Of a stretch of DNA of 16,233 bases, positions 7,529 through 14,092 are shown piece by piece. The stretch is from CAZPZZ01 sp964591245. GTDB lineage: Bacteria; Acidobacteriota; Vicinamibacteria; Vicinamibacterales; UBA8438. Made by a program: the position numbers and the translations under genes. Each line of letters starts with the position of its first letter. Position 1 is the first letter of the stretch. Location: NCBI GenBank assembly GCA_964591245.1, contig CAZPZZ010000093.1:1-16233 (forward strand), given 5' to 3'. Below the pieces are notes generated by a model. That model was given only the letters and a program-made list of their open reading frames with translations. It was not told the origin of the DNA and did not search any database.

Positions 7529-8395
7529 TTATCCGAGCGCGTTCTCGAACAGAACAAGAAGACGACTCCAGGCCCGTTCCGCCTGTGCTTCGTCATAGAC
7601 GGTCGAATCCGGCGGACACCAGCCATGCAGCGCTCCGTCGTAGACCTCGATCTCGGCTGGGAGCCCCGCCTGCGCAAATGCGTCCCGCAAGACATCCTTC
7701 GCTTCCGGCTGATTCTCGTCGTCGTTCGCCGCGATCGCAAAGAGGTAGTGCGCCGTCATATTCGGAACCAACAGGTGTGGACTGTCGGGCTGGTCGGTGA
7801 CAAGCCCACCGCCATGGAAAGATGCCGCCGCCCCGATCCGATCGGGGAGTGACGCCGCAGTCCGCATGGTGAACGGGCCGCCCATGCAATAGCCCATGGT
7901 CCCCATCTTCCGGCTACTATCGACGGACGCCTGACCATCAAGAAACTCCACAAACGCCCGTGCATCACGCACCTGGGTCTCGGCATTCAGTGACCCCATG
8001 AGTGGCATGAGCACATCTCGCACTTCACCGAAATTCGTCGTGTTGACGATCGGTGCCCGCTGAGACCGGTAGTACTGGTTGACGACGAGTACCGAATAAC
8101 CGGATTCGGCGAGCCGCTTCGCCATCTGTCGCTTGGCTGTCCGCAACCCGAAGGCGTCGGGCCAGATCAGAACGCCGGGATGGGCCCCACTCGAGGGATG
8201 CACAAAATAACTGTCCGCTACGCCATCCGGAGTGGTGATTTCAATTTCCGACTCGGTGACCGCCTGCGCGTTCGCTGGTCGCGGAAGTAGCATCGCCAGC
8301 CCTGCCCCCGCAGATACGGCGCCAAATTGGCGTCGGGAGATTCTCTGTCCCTGGAGGTACGCTTTATTCTCGGCAGCAGTTCGTTCGTCACACAT
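7529..8395 (-). CDS. Tat-exported dienelactone hydrolase family protein
   Basis: A 288-residue alpha/beta hydrolase of the dienelactone hydrolase family, which hydrolyses lactone or ester bonds with a cysteine nucleophile. The ATG at 8395 follows AAGGAGG at a short spacing of four bases. The N-terminus has a twin-arginine motif (ISRRQFG, about residues 19-25) and a hydrophobic stretch ending ANA|Q near 44, so the folded enzyme should be exported by Tat. The catalytic triad is visible: Cys in GYCMGG (about 170), Asp in ANDDENQ (225 or 226) and His in LHGWC (about 257). Classical dienelactone hydrolases are cytosolic and act in chlorocatechol breakdown; the exported form here must act on something else or on a periplasmic pool. 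The PQQ dehydrogenase gene follows 139 bases downstream. Confidence 0.9.
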   Translation of the reverse strand: MCDERTAAENKAYLQGQRISRRQFGAVSAGAGLAMLLPRPANAQAVTESEIEITTPDGVADSYFVHPSSGAHPGVLIWPDAFGLRTAKRQMAKRLAESGYSVLVVNQYYRSQRAPIVNTTNFGEVRDVLMPLMGSLNAETQVRDARAFVEFLDGQASVDSSRKMGTMGYCMGGPFTMRTAASLPDRIGAAASFHGGGLVTDQPDSPHLLVPNMTAHYLFAIAANDDENQPEAKDVLRDAFAQAGLPAEIEVYDGALHGWCPPDSTVYDEAQAERAWSRLLVLFENALG

Positions 8396-8705
8396 ATGGC
8401 CTCCTTGCACCAGCTGGATCGGGTTCAACTCTTTGCTCAATGGTTCACGCCATTCTATGCCACCGAACGTGTATTTGCTGGAACGGGAGAAGAGTTCCCG
8501 CCGCAGCTGCACGGACTGCCCACGTGCCGATCTCGTCACACACGCAATAAATGTGTCAGCCTCACGGCGACCGTGCGGTTGTTGAGAACCATTGAACCGG
8601 ACGGGGACGTAGTCATTGCCGGCTCAGACCTCAGGCGGCGGCCGAGGCCAACCGGACTCATGAGGCGACCTCACTGACACTCGTTGCCGAGAAGATCTGG
8701 TTGTG
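8396..8705. other. 310-base intergenic region between the VOC and hydrolase genes
   Basis: This should hold the end of the VOC transcript and the promoter and leader of the hydrolase gene. I see the AAGGAGG site next to 8395 and a weak 5-bp hairpin TGAGG-CGA-CCTCA at 8661-8673, about 33 bases after the VOC stop. No convincing promoter pair or small gene was found. Confidence 0.5.
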
Positions 8706-9185
8706 TCAGGGCCACGCGTTCATGACCTGGCGATGGAGAGACTCTGGGCCGAACTCCAACAACTCGAACGTGATACCTGACGGGGTGCGAGCCACCGCAA
8801 TTCGCGAGCCCGTTCTCGGGCTGAGACCAGGGGGGCGAACCTCCAGGCCAGCCCGTTGCAAGCGTGCAGCCTCTGCTGCAACATCGTCGACCTCTAACCC
8901 GTAATGCACGAACCCTGGTGGCCGATCGGGCGTGGTGGGCATCAATTCTACGAATGTCTCGCGATTGACCTGAAAATACGACAGCACCGGCCGGCCATCA
9001 TCCTGATAGAACGCAAACGCCTCAGGAAACCCCATAACCTCCGTATAAAACTTCGAAGCCGCTTCGACATCATCGACGGCGAAGGCCACATGGTTCAGCC
9101 CGCGCACATGCCGTTCTTGGCCCACGGTAACCTGCACGAACAGCCCTATGAGTACCCCCACACCAACAAGCAACAAGGAGCGCAT
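8706..9185 (-). CDS. Exported VOC (glyoxalase-fold) family protein
   Basis: A 159-residue vicinal-oxygen-chelate protein: one glyoxalase/bleomycin-resistance/dioxygenase-type domain behind a Sec signal that ends TVG|Q near residue 22. The ATG at 9185 follows GAGGGAG with seven bases between. The four usual metal positions can be read: His32 in LNHVAF, Glu80 in FVELM, His94 in FVHYGL and Glu141 in TFELLEF. A metal-dependent lyase, isomerase or dioxygenase role is therefore possible, though the family is too broad to say which. Export is unusual for this family and fits the neighbouring exported hydrolases. It lies 114 bases after the cyclase gene on the same strand. Confidence 0.87.
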   Translation of the reverse strand: MRSLLLVGVGVLIGLFVQVTVGQERHVRGLNHVAFAVDDVEAASKFYTEVMGFPEAFAFYQDDGRPVLSYFQVNRETFVELMPTTPDRPPGFVHYGLEVDDVAAEAARLQRAGLEVRPPGLSPRTGSRIAVARTPSGITFELLEFGPESLHRQVMNAWP

Positions 9186-9299
9186 GGTTGTTCTCCCTCA
9201 AGCGACAATATCGCCCCGAATGCAGCATTTGCCGATGACCCGCACGGTGCGCGAGCAGCGCACGATCTCCCCGGACGGTCTGCGCGTACGTCCCCTCGC

Positions 9300-10307
9300 C
9301 TAGAACGTGGCGATCGGGTTCAACGGCGATCCAGTGCCCCCCACGACGGCAAGGGGCGCGGCGCTCAGCATGAACTCCCAGCGATTCTGCCGCGCAGCTT
9401 CCTCGGCCACGGCCTCAAGATCGAGGTTGTCGAAAATTCGCACCCCCATGGCGATCAGTACCAATTGATGAATCGGCTGGGTGACTCCGTCAACCCCAGA
9501 GGGGAGCACATCGTTCGTGTAGTCGCTGCCAATCATCGCCACATCACGCTCCTTCAGCCACGGTCCCACCGACGCATGCAGTCCAGCGGCCTCCCGGCCC
9601 GTGGCCCACGGACCAACCTCCGCACGTCGGGCCCAACGACCCGCTCGTACCAGCAGGATATCGCCAGGCTCGACCCGAACCCCCGCCTGTCGTTCCCACG
9701 CCTCGAGGTCTTCAACGTAAATCGGAGTGCCGGGCTCGAGGTACTCCACCCCCTTGAGCCGGGCGATGTCCATCAAGACTCCCTTCGTGAGGATCCCTTG
9801 CTTGGCGTCTAGAATCGCGAGCTTTCCGCAGCCGGCCTCCGACACATCATTCGCGCGAGTGAAGCCGTTGTACATGACCCCGTCCTGCGCCATATGACAG
9901 AGGGAGTCCATATGGCTGTGCGCATAGCCATGGTAGGAGACCGAAAAACGGTCCCCGATGAATGCCCCCCCACGGCCAACCCCGGACATCGTGTGCTCGA
10001 ACGGAGACGTCGCATCCGCCGCGGCCTCCGTCAGGTAGTTGTGGGATAACGACACCGACACGCCGGCACGTACGAGCCCGGCCGCCTGTCTCCGTTTTTC
10101 CGACGTGATCAGATTGAGCGCCCCGAGCTGATCGTCCTCACCCCAGCGCCCCCAATTCGACAGCTCGGTCATCCACGTTTCGACCATCGACGCGGTGACA
10201 TCCCGACTCACCTGAGCCTGTATGTCGCCCCCTGATTGTCCGCCCACACAGACGAACCCAAGCAACATGACCATCCCCAGGACAACCCGTGTGCGAGATA
10301 CCACCAT
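9300..10307 (-). CDS. Exported cyclase-family (kynurenine-formamidase-like) hydrolase
   Basis: A 335-residue metal-dependent hydrolase of the cyclase family (PF04199 type), related to kynurenine formamidase and isatin hydrolase. The ATG at 10307 follows AGGAGGGGGAG and begins a hydrophobic signal ending IQAQ near residue 32. The long-form signature is clear: WGEDDQLGALNLIT (about 55-68) and HGYAHSHMDSLCH, giving His126, His130, His132, Asp134 and His138 as likely metal ligands. The C-terminal Q-P-I-H and the conserved GSDYTND block agree with the family. It hydrolyses an amide, ester or lactam by family precedent; the substrate is unknown. It is the first gene of the co-directional minus-strand set and diverges from the metallo-hydrolase gene across 393 bases. 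A perfect 8-bp hairpin touches its ribosome site. Confidence 0.9.
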   Translation of the reverse strand: MVVSRTRVVLGMVMLLGFVCVGGQSGGDIQAQVSRDVTASMVETWMTELSNWGRWGEDDQLGALNLITSEKRRQAAGLVRAGVSVSLSHNYLTEAAADATSPFEHTMSGVGRGGAFIGDRFSVSYHGYAHSHMDSLCHMAQDGVMYNGFTRANDVSEAGCGKLAILDAKQGILTKGVLMDIARLKGVEYLEPGTPIYVEDLEAWERQAGVRVEPGDILLVRAGRWARRAEVGPWATGREAAGLHASVGPWLKERDVAMIGSDYTNDVLPSGVDGVTQPIHQLVLIAMGVRIFDNLDLEAVAEEAARQNRWEFMLSAAPLAVVGGTGSPLNPIATF

Positions 10308-10320
10308 GACTCCCCCTCCT

Positions 10321-10338
10321 GAAGCACGTTCGTGCTTC
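10321..10338 (-). promoter_or_regulatory. Perfect hairpin abutting the cyclase ribosome binding site
   Basis: GAAGCACG-TT-CGTGCTTC has 8-base perfect arms. On the minus-strand mRNA it is followed at once by AGGAGGGGGAGTC and the ATG at 10307, so a folded stem would sit against the Shine-Dalgarno sequence. It could affect translation, protect the 5' end, or be a repressor site in DNA. Confidence 0.45.
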
Positions 10339-10484
10339 TGTCTGCTGATGTCAGCGTCTGCGTCACCGCCACGACGATCCACTACCTTCCGCCTCCAAGC
10401 CGATGCTTTTCTGGCAGTCCGCTCTGCCGCGCTGCGCCTGGTCACAAACCACGTTACCGAGACCGTGCAACAGCCGTGCAGGGC

Positions 10485-10518
10485 TTCGCCAGTCCTATCA
10501 CCTGTCTAGTCTGGCGAA
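10485..10518. promoter_or_regulatory. Inverted repeat TTCGCCAG-N18-CTGGCGAA
   Basis: Perfect 8-base arms at 10485-10492 and 10511-10518 are spaced about two helical turns apart from centre to centre, as in many operators. The core TCGCCAGT recurs at 10606-10613 in the same region and at 11693-11700 before the next plus-strand gene. The same word also occurs in coding DNA here, so this is suggestive only. Confidence 0.35.
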
Positions 10519-10579
10519 GAATGACTGACAATTCTAGAACCCTTCTATCATCCAAGCCACTCGCACGCGACACGCCGCG

Positions 10580-10597
10580 ACGGCAGCGTGCTGCCGT
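10580..10597. promoter_or_regulatory. 18-base palindrome upstream of the metallo-hydrolase gene
   Basis: ACGGCAGC-GT-GCTGCCGT has 8-base perfect arms and a 2-base centre, more like a protein-binding dyad than an RNA stem because the loop is too small. It ends 20 bases before the TACAAT at 10618. Confidence 0.35.
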
Positions 10598-10700
10598 GCC
10601 AAGACTCGCCAGTTGGGTACAATACGGCAATACACGTACTGGTGGGTTCCGGTACGCCGGAGTGCGCACGTGCGGCACAGCTTTCAATGAAGGACACCTT

Positions 10701-11570
10701 ATGCGCCTGATGTTTGCGTTGGTTGTACTCAGTTCCGTGACGGTTTCCGCACAGTCCCCGTATATCTCACAGGAACAACGTGAAGGGTGGCACACCACAG
10801 ACGCCGAACCTGCAGATCCCTTCCGCGTCATCGGGAACATCTACTTCGTTGGTGCCCGGGGGCTCGCGTCCTACCTCATCACGACACCGGACGGGCACAT
10901 TCTGCACGATACGGGCACCATCGAGATGCACGACGTGATTCGTTCGAATATCGAGACGCTCGGATTCGAGGTCGAGGACATCAAATTTATGCTGCATAGC
11001 CATGCGCATGTCGACCATATGCAGGGACATGCCGCGATGAAGCGTGCAACCGGCGCGCAGGTCGTCGCGCTGGGTGGCGATGCCATTGCCCTGGAATCAG
11101 GCGAAGACAATTCGGCGCTCGGAGATGAGGGCTGGGAACCTGTTGGCGTGGATCGCGTGGTGCAGGACGGCGATACGCTGACCTTCGGTGGCATGACACT
11201 ACGGGCGGTGTGGACCGGGGGCCACACACAAGGCGCAACCATGTGGATCACGAACGTCCAGGAAGGAGACGAACGGTACACCGTCGCTTTCCGGGGCGGT
11301 GAAATCCCGAACGCTGGCGTGCCGCTCGTCGACAATCCGAGGCACCCGAGAGTGATCGAAGACACCCAACGCACCCTGCGCGTGTTGCGGGAACTTCCTC
11401 CCCCCGATCTTTTCCTGCACAACCACGTGCGAGCGCAAGCCAACACCCTGGATCCAGCTCTTCCCGTCAGTCCCAACTGCGCGAGTTGCCTCGACGCCGA
11501 TGGCTGGACCGAGTTTGTGTCGAACGCCAACTCATCCTTTCAATCCATGCTGACTGCAGCCGGAAGATAA
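10701..11570 (+). CDS. Exported subclass-B3-like metallo-beta-lactamase-fold hydrolase
   Basis: A 289-residue metallo-hydrolase placed outside the inner membrane. The ATG at 10701 follows AAGGA by six bases and a short Sec signal ends VSA|Q near residue 18. The ligand set reads as subclass B3: His101-x-His103-x-Asp105-His106 in HAHVDHMQGH, His175 in GGHTQGATMW, and His242 in PDLFLHNHV, at the same spacing from the Asp as the B3 enzyme L1. The HxHxDH core, the missing B1 zinc cysteine and the GHTxG(A/S)T(M/S)W block separate it from B1/B2 and glyoxalase II. It could be a true beta-lactamase or another hydrolase of lactones or esters; sequence alone cannot decide. A Cys260-x-x-Cys263 pair near the C-terminus may form a disulphide. 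The molybdopterin gene follows 192 bases downstream. Confidence 0.9.
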   Translation: MRLMFALVVLSSVTVSAQSPYISQEQREGWHTTDAEPADPFRVIGNIYFVGARGLASYLITTPDGHILHDTGTIEMHDVIRSNIETLGFEVEDIKFMLHSHAHVDHMQGHAAMKRATGAQVVALGGDAIALESGEDNSALGDEGWEPVGVDRVVQDGDTLTFGGMTLRAVWTGGHTQGATMWITNVQEGDERYTVAFRGGEIPNAGVPLVDNPRHPRVIEDTQRTLRVLRELPPPDLFLHNHVRAQANTLDPALPVSPNCASCLDADGWTEFVSNANSSFQSMLTAAGR

Positions 11571-11607
11571 CGTCTTCCACCGCCAACCATCCTCCGGAGA
11601 CCCGCGA

Positions 11608-11647
11608 TCGACAGGGACTCGTACCTCCACCCGCCTCGCCCTGTCGA
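11608..11647 (+). terminator. Long-loop inverted repeat after the metallo-hydrolase gene
   Basis: TCGACAGGG (11608-11616) and CCCTGTCGA (11639-11647) are perfect 9-base arms around a 22-base loop, starting 38 bases after the stop codon. There is no U run, so it may be a Rho-type end, a stabilising stem or a binding site for a regulator of the next gene. Confidence 0.35.
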
Positions 11648-11719
11648 ACGAATCACCCGGTGTCAGCCCGGTACTTGTCAGTTGTGAAGAGGTCGCCAGT
11701 ACACATACACTCCCCCACA

Positions 11720-11725
11720 TATAAT
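11720..11725 (+). promoter_or_regulatory. Candidate -10 box of the molybdopterin gene
   Basis: TATAAT is a perfect -10 match 37 bases before the ATG at 11763. No TTGACA-like -35 lies at 15-18 bases; TCGCCAGT at 11693-11700 is where an activator or -35 contact might sit. Start of transcription would be near 11732. Confidence 0.4.
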
Positions 11726-11762
11726 TGCGATCATCCGGTTTTTCCGCTGAGGTACCATCATC

Positions 11763-12482
11763 ATGACCATTTCACGACGGAAGGCCCTCTCCATCTCTGG
11801 AGCCACATTGGCCGGATATTCTCTGGGAGTTGTGACACCCGGAGCGGCCAGGGCCGCCCAAGCCGGCCAAGACGCCTGGCCCGATGCACTTGTCGAACGA
11901 CCGTTGCGTGACGGCTTTCCAGCGCCTCTCCCGCTCAACGACGATGGGTCCGCCCCTGAGCACCCTGAAGATGCGGCCGGACCGATCACCGATCCGCTGA
12001 TGTGGCGTACGCAGGGACGACAGACTCCTGAAATTGAATTTGACTACCGACAGATGCAGATCAGGGTCGATACCCGCGGCATGGCCAGGCTCGCTGGCAC
12101 CCTACGCTTTTCCGATCTGGAACCGCTACCCCGGGTATCACAAACGTTCCTGCTGCAATGCGGCGCACCGAATCCTCGTGGCATCGTGAAGTGGACAGGT
12201 GTCCGCTTCAGTGATTTTGCCGACATGCTCGGGCTGATTCCGGAAGTGCACTATTGCCGCTGTGTCGCGTCTGATGGTTTCTACGCCGACGAAGCCCTCT
12301 CCACGCTACGGCACCCACAGGTCATGCTGGCCTGGATGATGAACGACGAACCGATACCGCCGCGGCATGGGGCGCCCCTGCGGTTGGTGGTCCCCTTCCG
12401 CTACGGCAACCGCAGCGTCAAGGCCATCACGGAGATGACGTTCTATACGCCGGGTCCGCGAATGCCACCCTTACCGGTCTGA
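11763..12482 (+). CDS. Tat-exported molybdopterin-binding oxidoreductase (sulfite oxidase fold)
   Basis: A 239-residue protein with an oxidoreductase molybdopterin-binding domain of the sulfite oxidase/MsrP superfamily. The ATG at 11763 follows GAGGT by nine bases. A twin-arginine motif (ISRRKAL, about 3-9) and a signal ending ARA|A near residue 31 indicate Tat export of a folded, cofactor-loaded protein. Cys133 in LLQCGAPNP is the likely molybdenum ligand, followed by KWTGVRFSDF, which has the usual W-TGV step of the family. The C-terminal GAPLRLVVPFRYG..SVKAI block is also typical. There is no haem domain and no second (dimerisation) domain, so it needs an outside electron partner; no MsrQ-like membrane gene is nearby. 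The substrate is unknown. It ends 25 bases from the convergent ankyrin gene. Confidence 0.87.
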   Translation: MTISRRKALSISGATLAGYSLGVVTPGAARAAQAGQDAWPDALVERPLRDGFPAPLPLNDDGSAPEHPEDAAGPITDPLMWRTQGRQTPEIEFDYRQMQIRVDTRGMARLAGTLRFSDLEPLPRVSQTFLLQCGAPNPRGIVKWTGVRFSDFADMLGLIPEVHYCRCVASDGFYADEALSTLRHPQVMLAWMMNDEPIPPRHGAPLRLVVPFRYGNRSVKAITEMTFYTPGPRMPPLPV

Positions 12483-12496
12483 CCGCTGGAGGAAGG

Positions 12497-12521
12497 CCGG
12501 GCAGCGCTCATCGCTGCCCGG
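12497..12521. terminator. Shared hairpin between convergent genes, with a stop codon in the loop
   Basis: CCGGGCAGCG (12497-12506) and CGCTGCCCGG (12512-12521) form a perfect 10-bp stem around CTCAT; a G-T and a G-C pair can lengthen it to 12. The stem lies 14 bases past the molybdopterin gene's stop. On the other strand the loop carries the TGA (12508-12510) of the ankyrin gene. There is no U tract on either side, so intrinsic termination is uncertain. Confidence 0.6.
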
Positions 12522-14076
12522 TCAATCGTCGTAACAAGGCAGCCGTGTCCAGATAACCGTCGAACAGATCACCGCCTCGATTTCGTCTCGGAGCCGCCGC
12601 CGTATCCTCTGGCGTTTCCCGCCCCTGGTTGCGAGCCGTCAGGTCTGCTCCGAGCTTGGTCAAGCGCTCAACGACCTGGTTGAGCCCGTTGCGCGCGGCG
12701 TAGTGCAATGGGGTATTCCCCCGCGCATCAGCCGCGTTCACATCGTCGCCCCCGGCCACCGCAAGTTCGACCATTTCGACAACATCGCGCTCAACTGCCT
12801 CCCGTGACGGAACCTCTGCTAGACGAAAGTACACATGTCGGTCACGGCGATCTCGCCCCAACCCGCCATTACCAGCATTCTCGAGATCCAGAGAATTGAT
12901 CCGGTTGATCTCCATGGACGCCATCAAGGGCGTCTTTCCGTCCGGCATCGAGAACGTCGCCGTCGCACCAGCTGACACCAGCGCCCGCATGATCTCCACC
13001 TCGCCATAACGAGCCGCAAGATAGAGTGGCGTCGCACCAATCACATTCACACTGAACCCGTAGTCAGCACTCTGCCGCCGCGCCCCCGTCGCTCGCGTGA
13101 TCGGGACGTCCAGGTCCACTCCATACGTCAGAAGCAGCTGGACAAGATCGTGGTTGCCTCGCAAGATCGCCGCGTGCAATGCCGTGAACCCCGCACGCCC
13201 TAGGTCGGGATTCGCACCGGACTCCAACAATACGCGTGCCACGGCCGTCTGATTCTTGAAGGCGGCCACCTCCAGCGCGCTCCAACCGATAGGTGCCGTC
13301 TCGTCAGGATCTGCCCCGCCCGCAAGCAACATCCGCGTCGACGTGGCGTCTCCCTGCTGGGCGGCAAATAACAACGGCGTAAAGCCTCCCTGTTCGCGTT
13401 CTTCGATGTCTCCCCTCGCGATGTGCTCTTCGAAGCTCAACCGGTAGCTGGCTCCGCGGGACGGAAGATAGACCTTACGAATGCGTGTCCGTGAACGGGC
13501 CTGGAGATCCGCACCGGCCTCGATCAACGCCTCGACCACCGTGGCCTGACGACCTGCGACGGCCCACATCAGCGCAGTCTGATGGTGGCCGGTCTCCTTC
13601 GCATCAACGTCCGCACCGTACTCCAACAGCGCTCGTACAGCTGACACGCGCCCCGTGCGCGACGCCACCATCAGCGATGACTCGCCAGAGACATGTGCCA
13701 GGTTCGGGTCGGCCCCGGCCGCGAGTAAGGCTCTGACGAGTAGGGGCTCCTCGTGAGAGCTCGCCAACCAGAGCGGTGTCACCCCCAGATCATTCGCCGC
13801 GTTCACGTACGCACCGGCGCCGAGGAGCACACGAACAGTGGCATGGTCATTCCAATAGACAGCCCAGTGCAATGCCGTCGCACCGTCCAGCTGTGGTGTA
13901 TTCACATCCACACCCTGATCGAGGAGCGCACGGATGGCCAGCTGGTCCCGTTGTTTGACCGCGTCAGCGACCAGCGCGTCTTCCGCCGCACTCGGATGAG
14001 CACTGCTCCAGGGACTCACCAGCCACACGAGCACGAGTGGCATCCATCTCCCGGGTCTACGTCGCGGGTTGCGCAT
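12508..14076 (-). CDS. Exported ankyrin-repeat protein
   Basis: A 522-residue protein with about eleven ankyrin repeats (residues about 33-490), each showing G.T(A/P)L..A....(L)...LL..GAD.(N/D). The ATG at 14076 follows a purine-rich GAGAAGGGGAAGGG and gives an arginine-rich, hydrophobic signal ending near residue 30, so the repeats should lie in the periplasm or outside. Three longer loops interrupt the solenoid at about 195-229, 325-346 and 395-430. The last unit (G.TPLHYAARNG, about 453-485) is the closest to consensus. Ankyrin repeats bind proteins; no catalytic domain is attached. The gene starts 16 bases after the DUF1552 stop, and its ribosome site fills that gap, so the two are almost surely co-transcribed. 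I recall exported ankyrin proteins beside DUF1552/DUF1592 pairs in other Acidobacteriota, but this was not checked. Confidence 0.92.
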   Translation of the reverse strand: MRNPRRRPGRWMPLVLVWLVSPWSSAHPSAAEDALVADAVKQRDQLAIRALLDQGVDVNTPQLDGATALHWAVYWNDHATVRVLLGAGAYVNAANDLGVTPLWLASSHEEPLLVRALLAAGADPNLAHVSGESSLMVASRTGRVSAVRALLEYGADVDAKETGHHQTALMWAVAGRQATVVEALIEAGADLQARSRTRIRKVYLPSRGASYRLSFEEHIARGDIEEREQGGFTPLLFAAQQGDATSTRMLLAGGADPDETAPIGWSALEVAAFKNQTAVARVLLESGANPDLGRAGFTALHAAILRGNHDLVQLLLTYGVDLDVPITRATGARRQSADYGFSVNVIGATPLYLAARYGEVEIMRALVSAGATATFSMPDGKTPLMASMEINRINSLDLENAGNGGLGRDRRDRHVYFRLAEVPSREAVERDVVEMVELAVAGGDDVNAADARGNTPLHYAARNGLNQVVERLTKLGADLTARNQGRETPEDTAAAPRRNRGGDLFDGYLDTAALLRRLTGQR

Positions 14077-14092
14077 CCCTTCCCCTTCTCGA

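Larger units (their letters stand above)
10308..10700. other. 393-base divergent intergenic region with several perfect dyads
   Basis: This separates the start codons of the cyclase (minus) and the metallo-hydrolase (plus) and must hold both promoters. It contains a hairpin at 10321-10338, an inverted repeat at 10485-10518, a palindrome at 10580-10597 and a further TCGCCAG copy at 10606-10612. A TACAAT at 10618-10623 resembles a -10 box for the plus-strand gene but has no good -35. No protein-like reading was seen. Confidence 0.6.

Noticed and set aside
8661..8673. TGAGG-CGA-CCTCA hairpin as a terminator of the VOC gene
   Set aside because: Only five base pairs with a three-base loop and no U run; expected by chance in this composition.
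10332..10700. In-frame extension of the metallo-hydrolase gene to 412 residues
   Set aside because: The ATG at 10701 has a good ribosome site and a signal peptide directly after it; the extension crosses a region full of dyads and is not protein-like.
11690..11725. Full sigma-70 promoter before the molybdopterin gene
   Set aside because: The TATAAT is perfect but no TTGACA-like -35 lies at 15-18 bases; TTGTCA at 11675 is too far, so only the -10 was kept.
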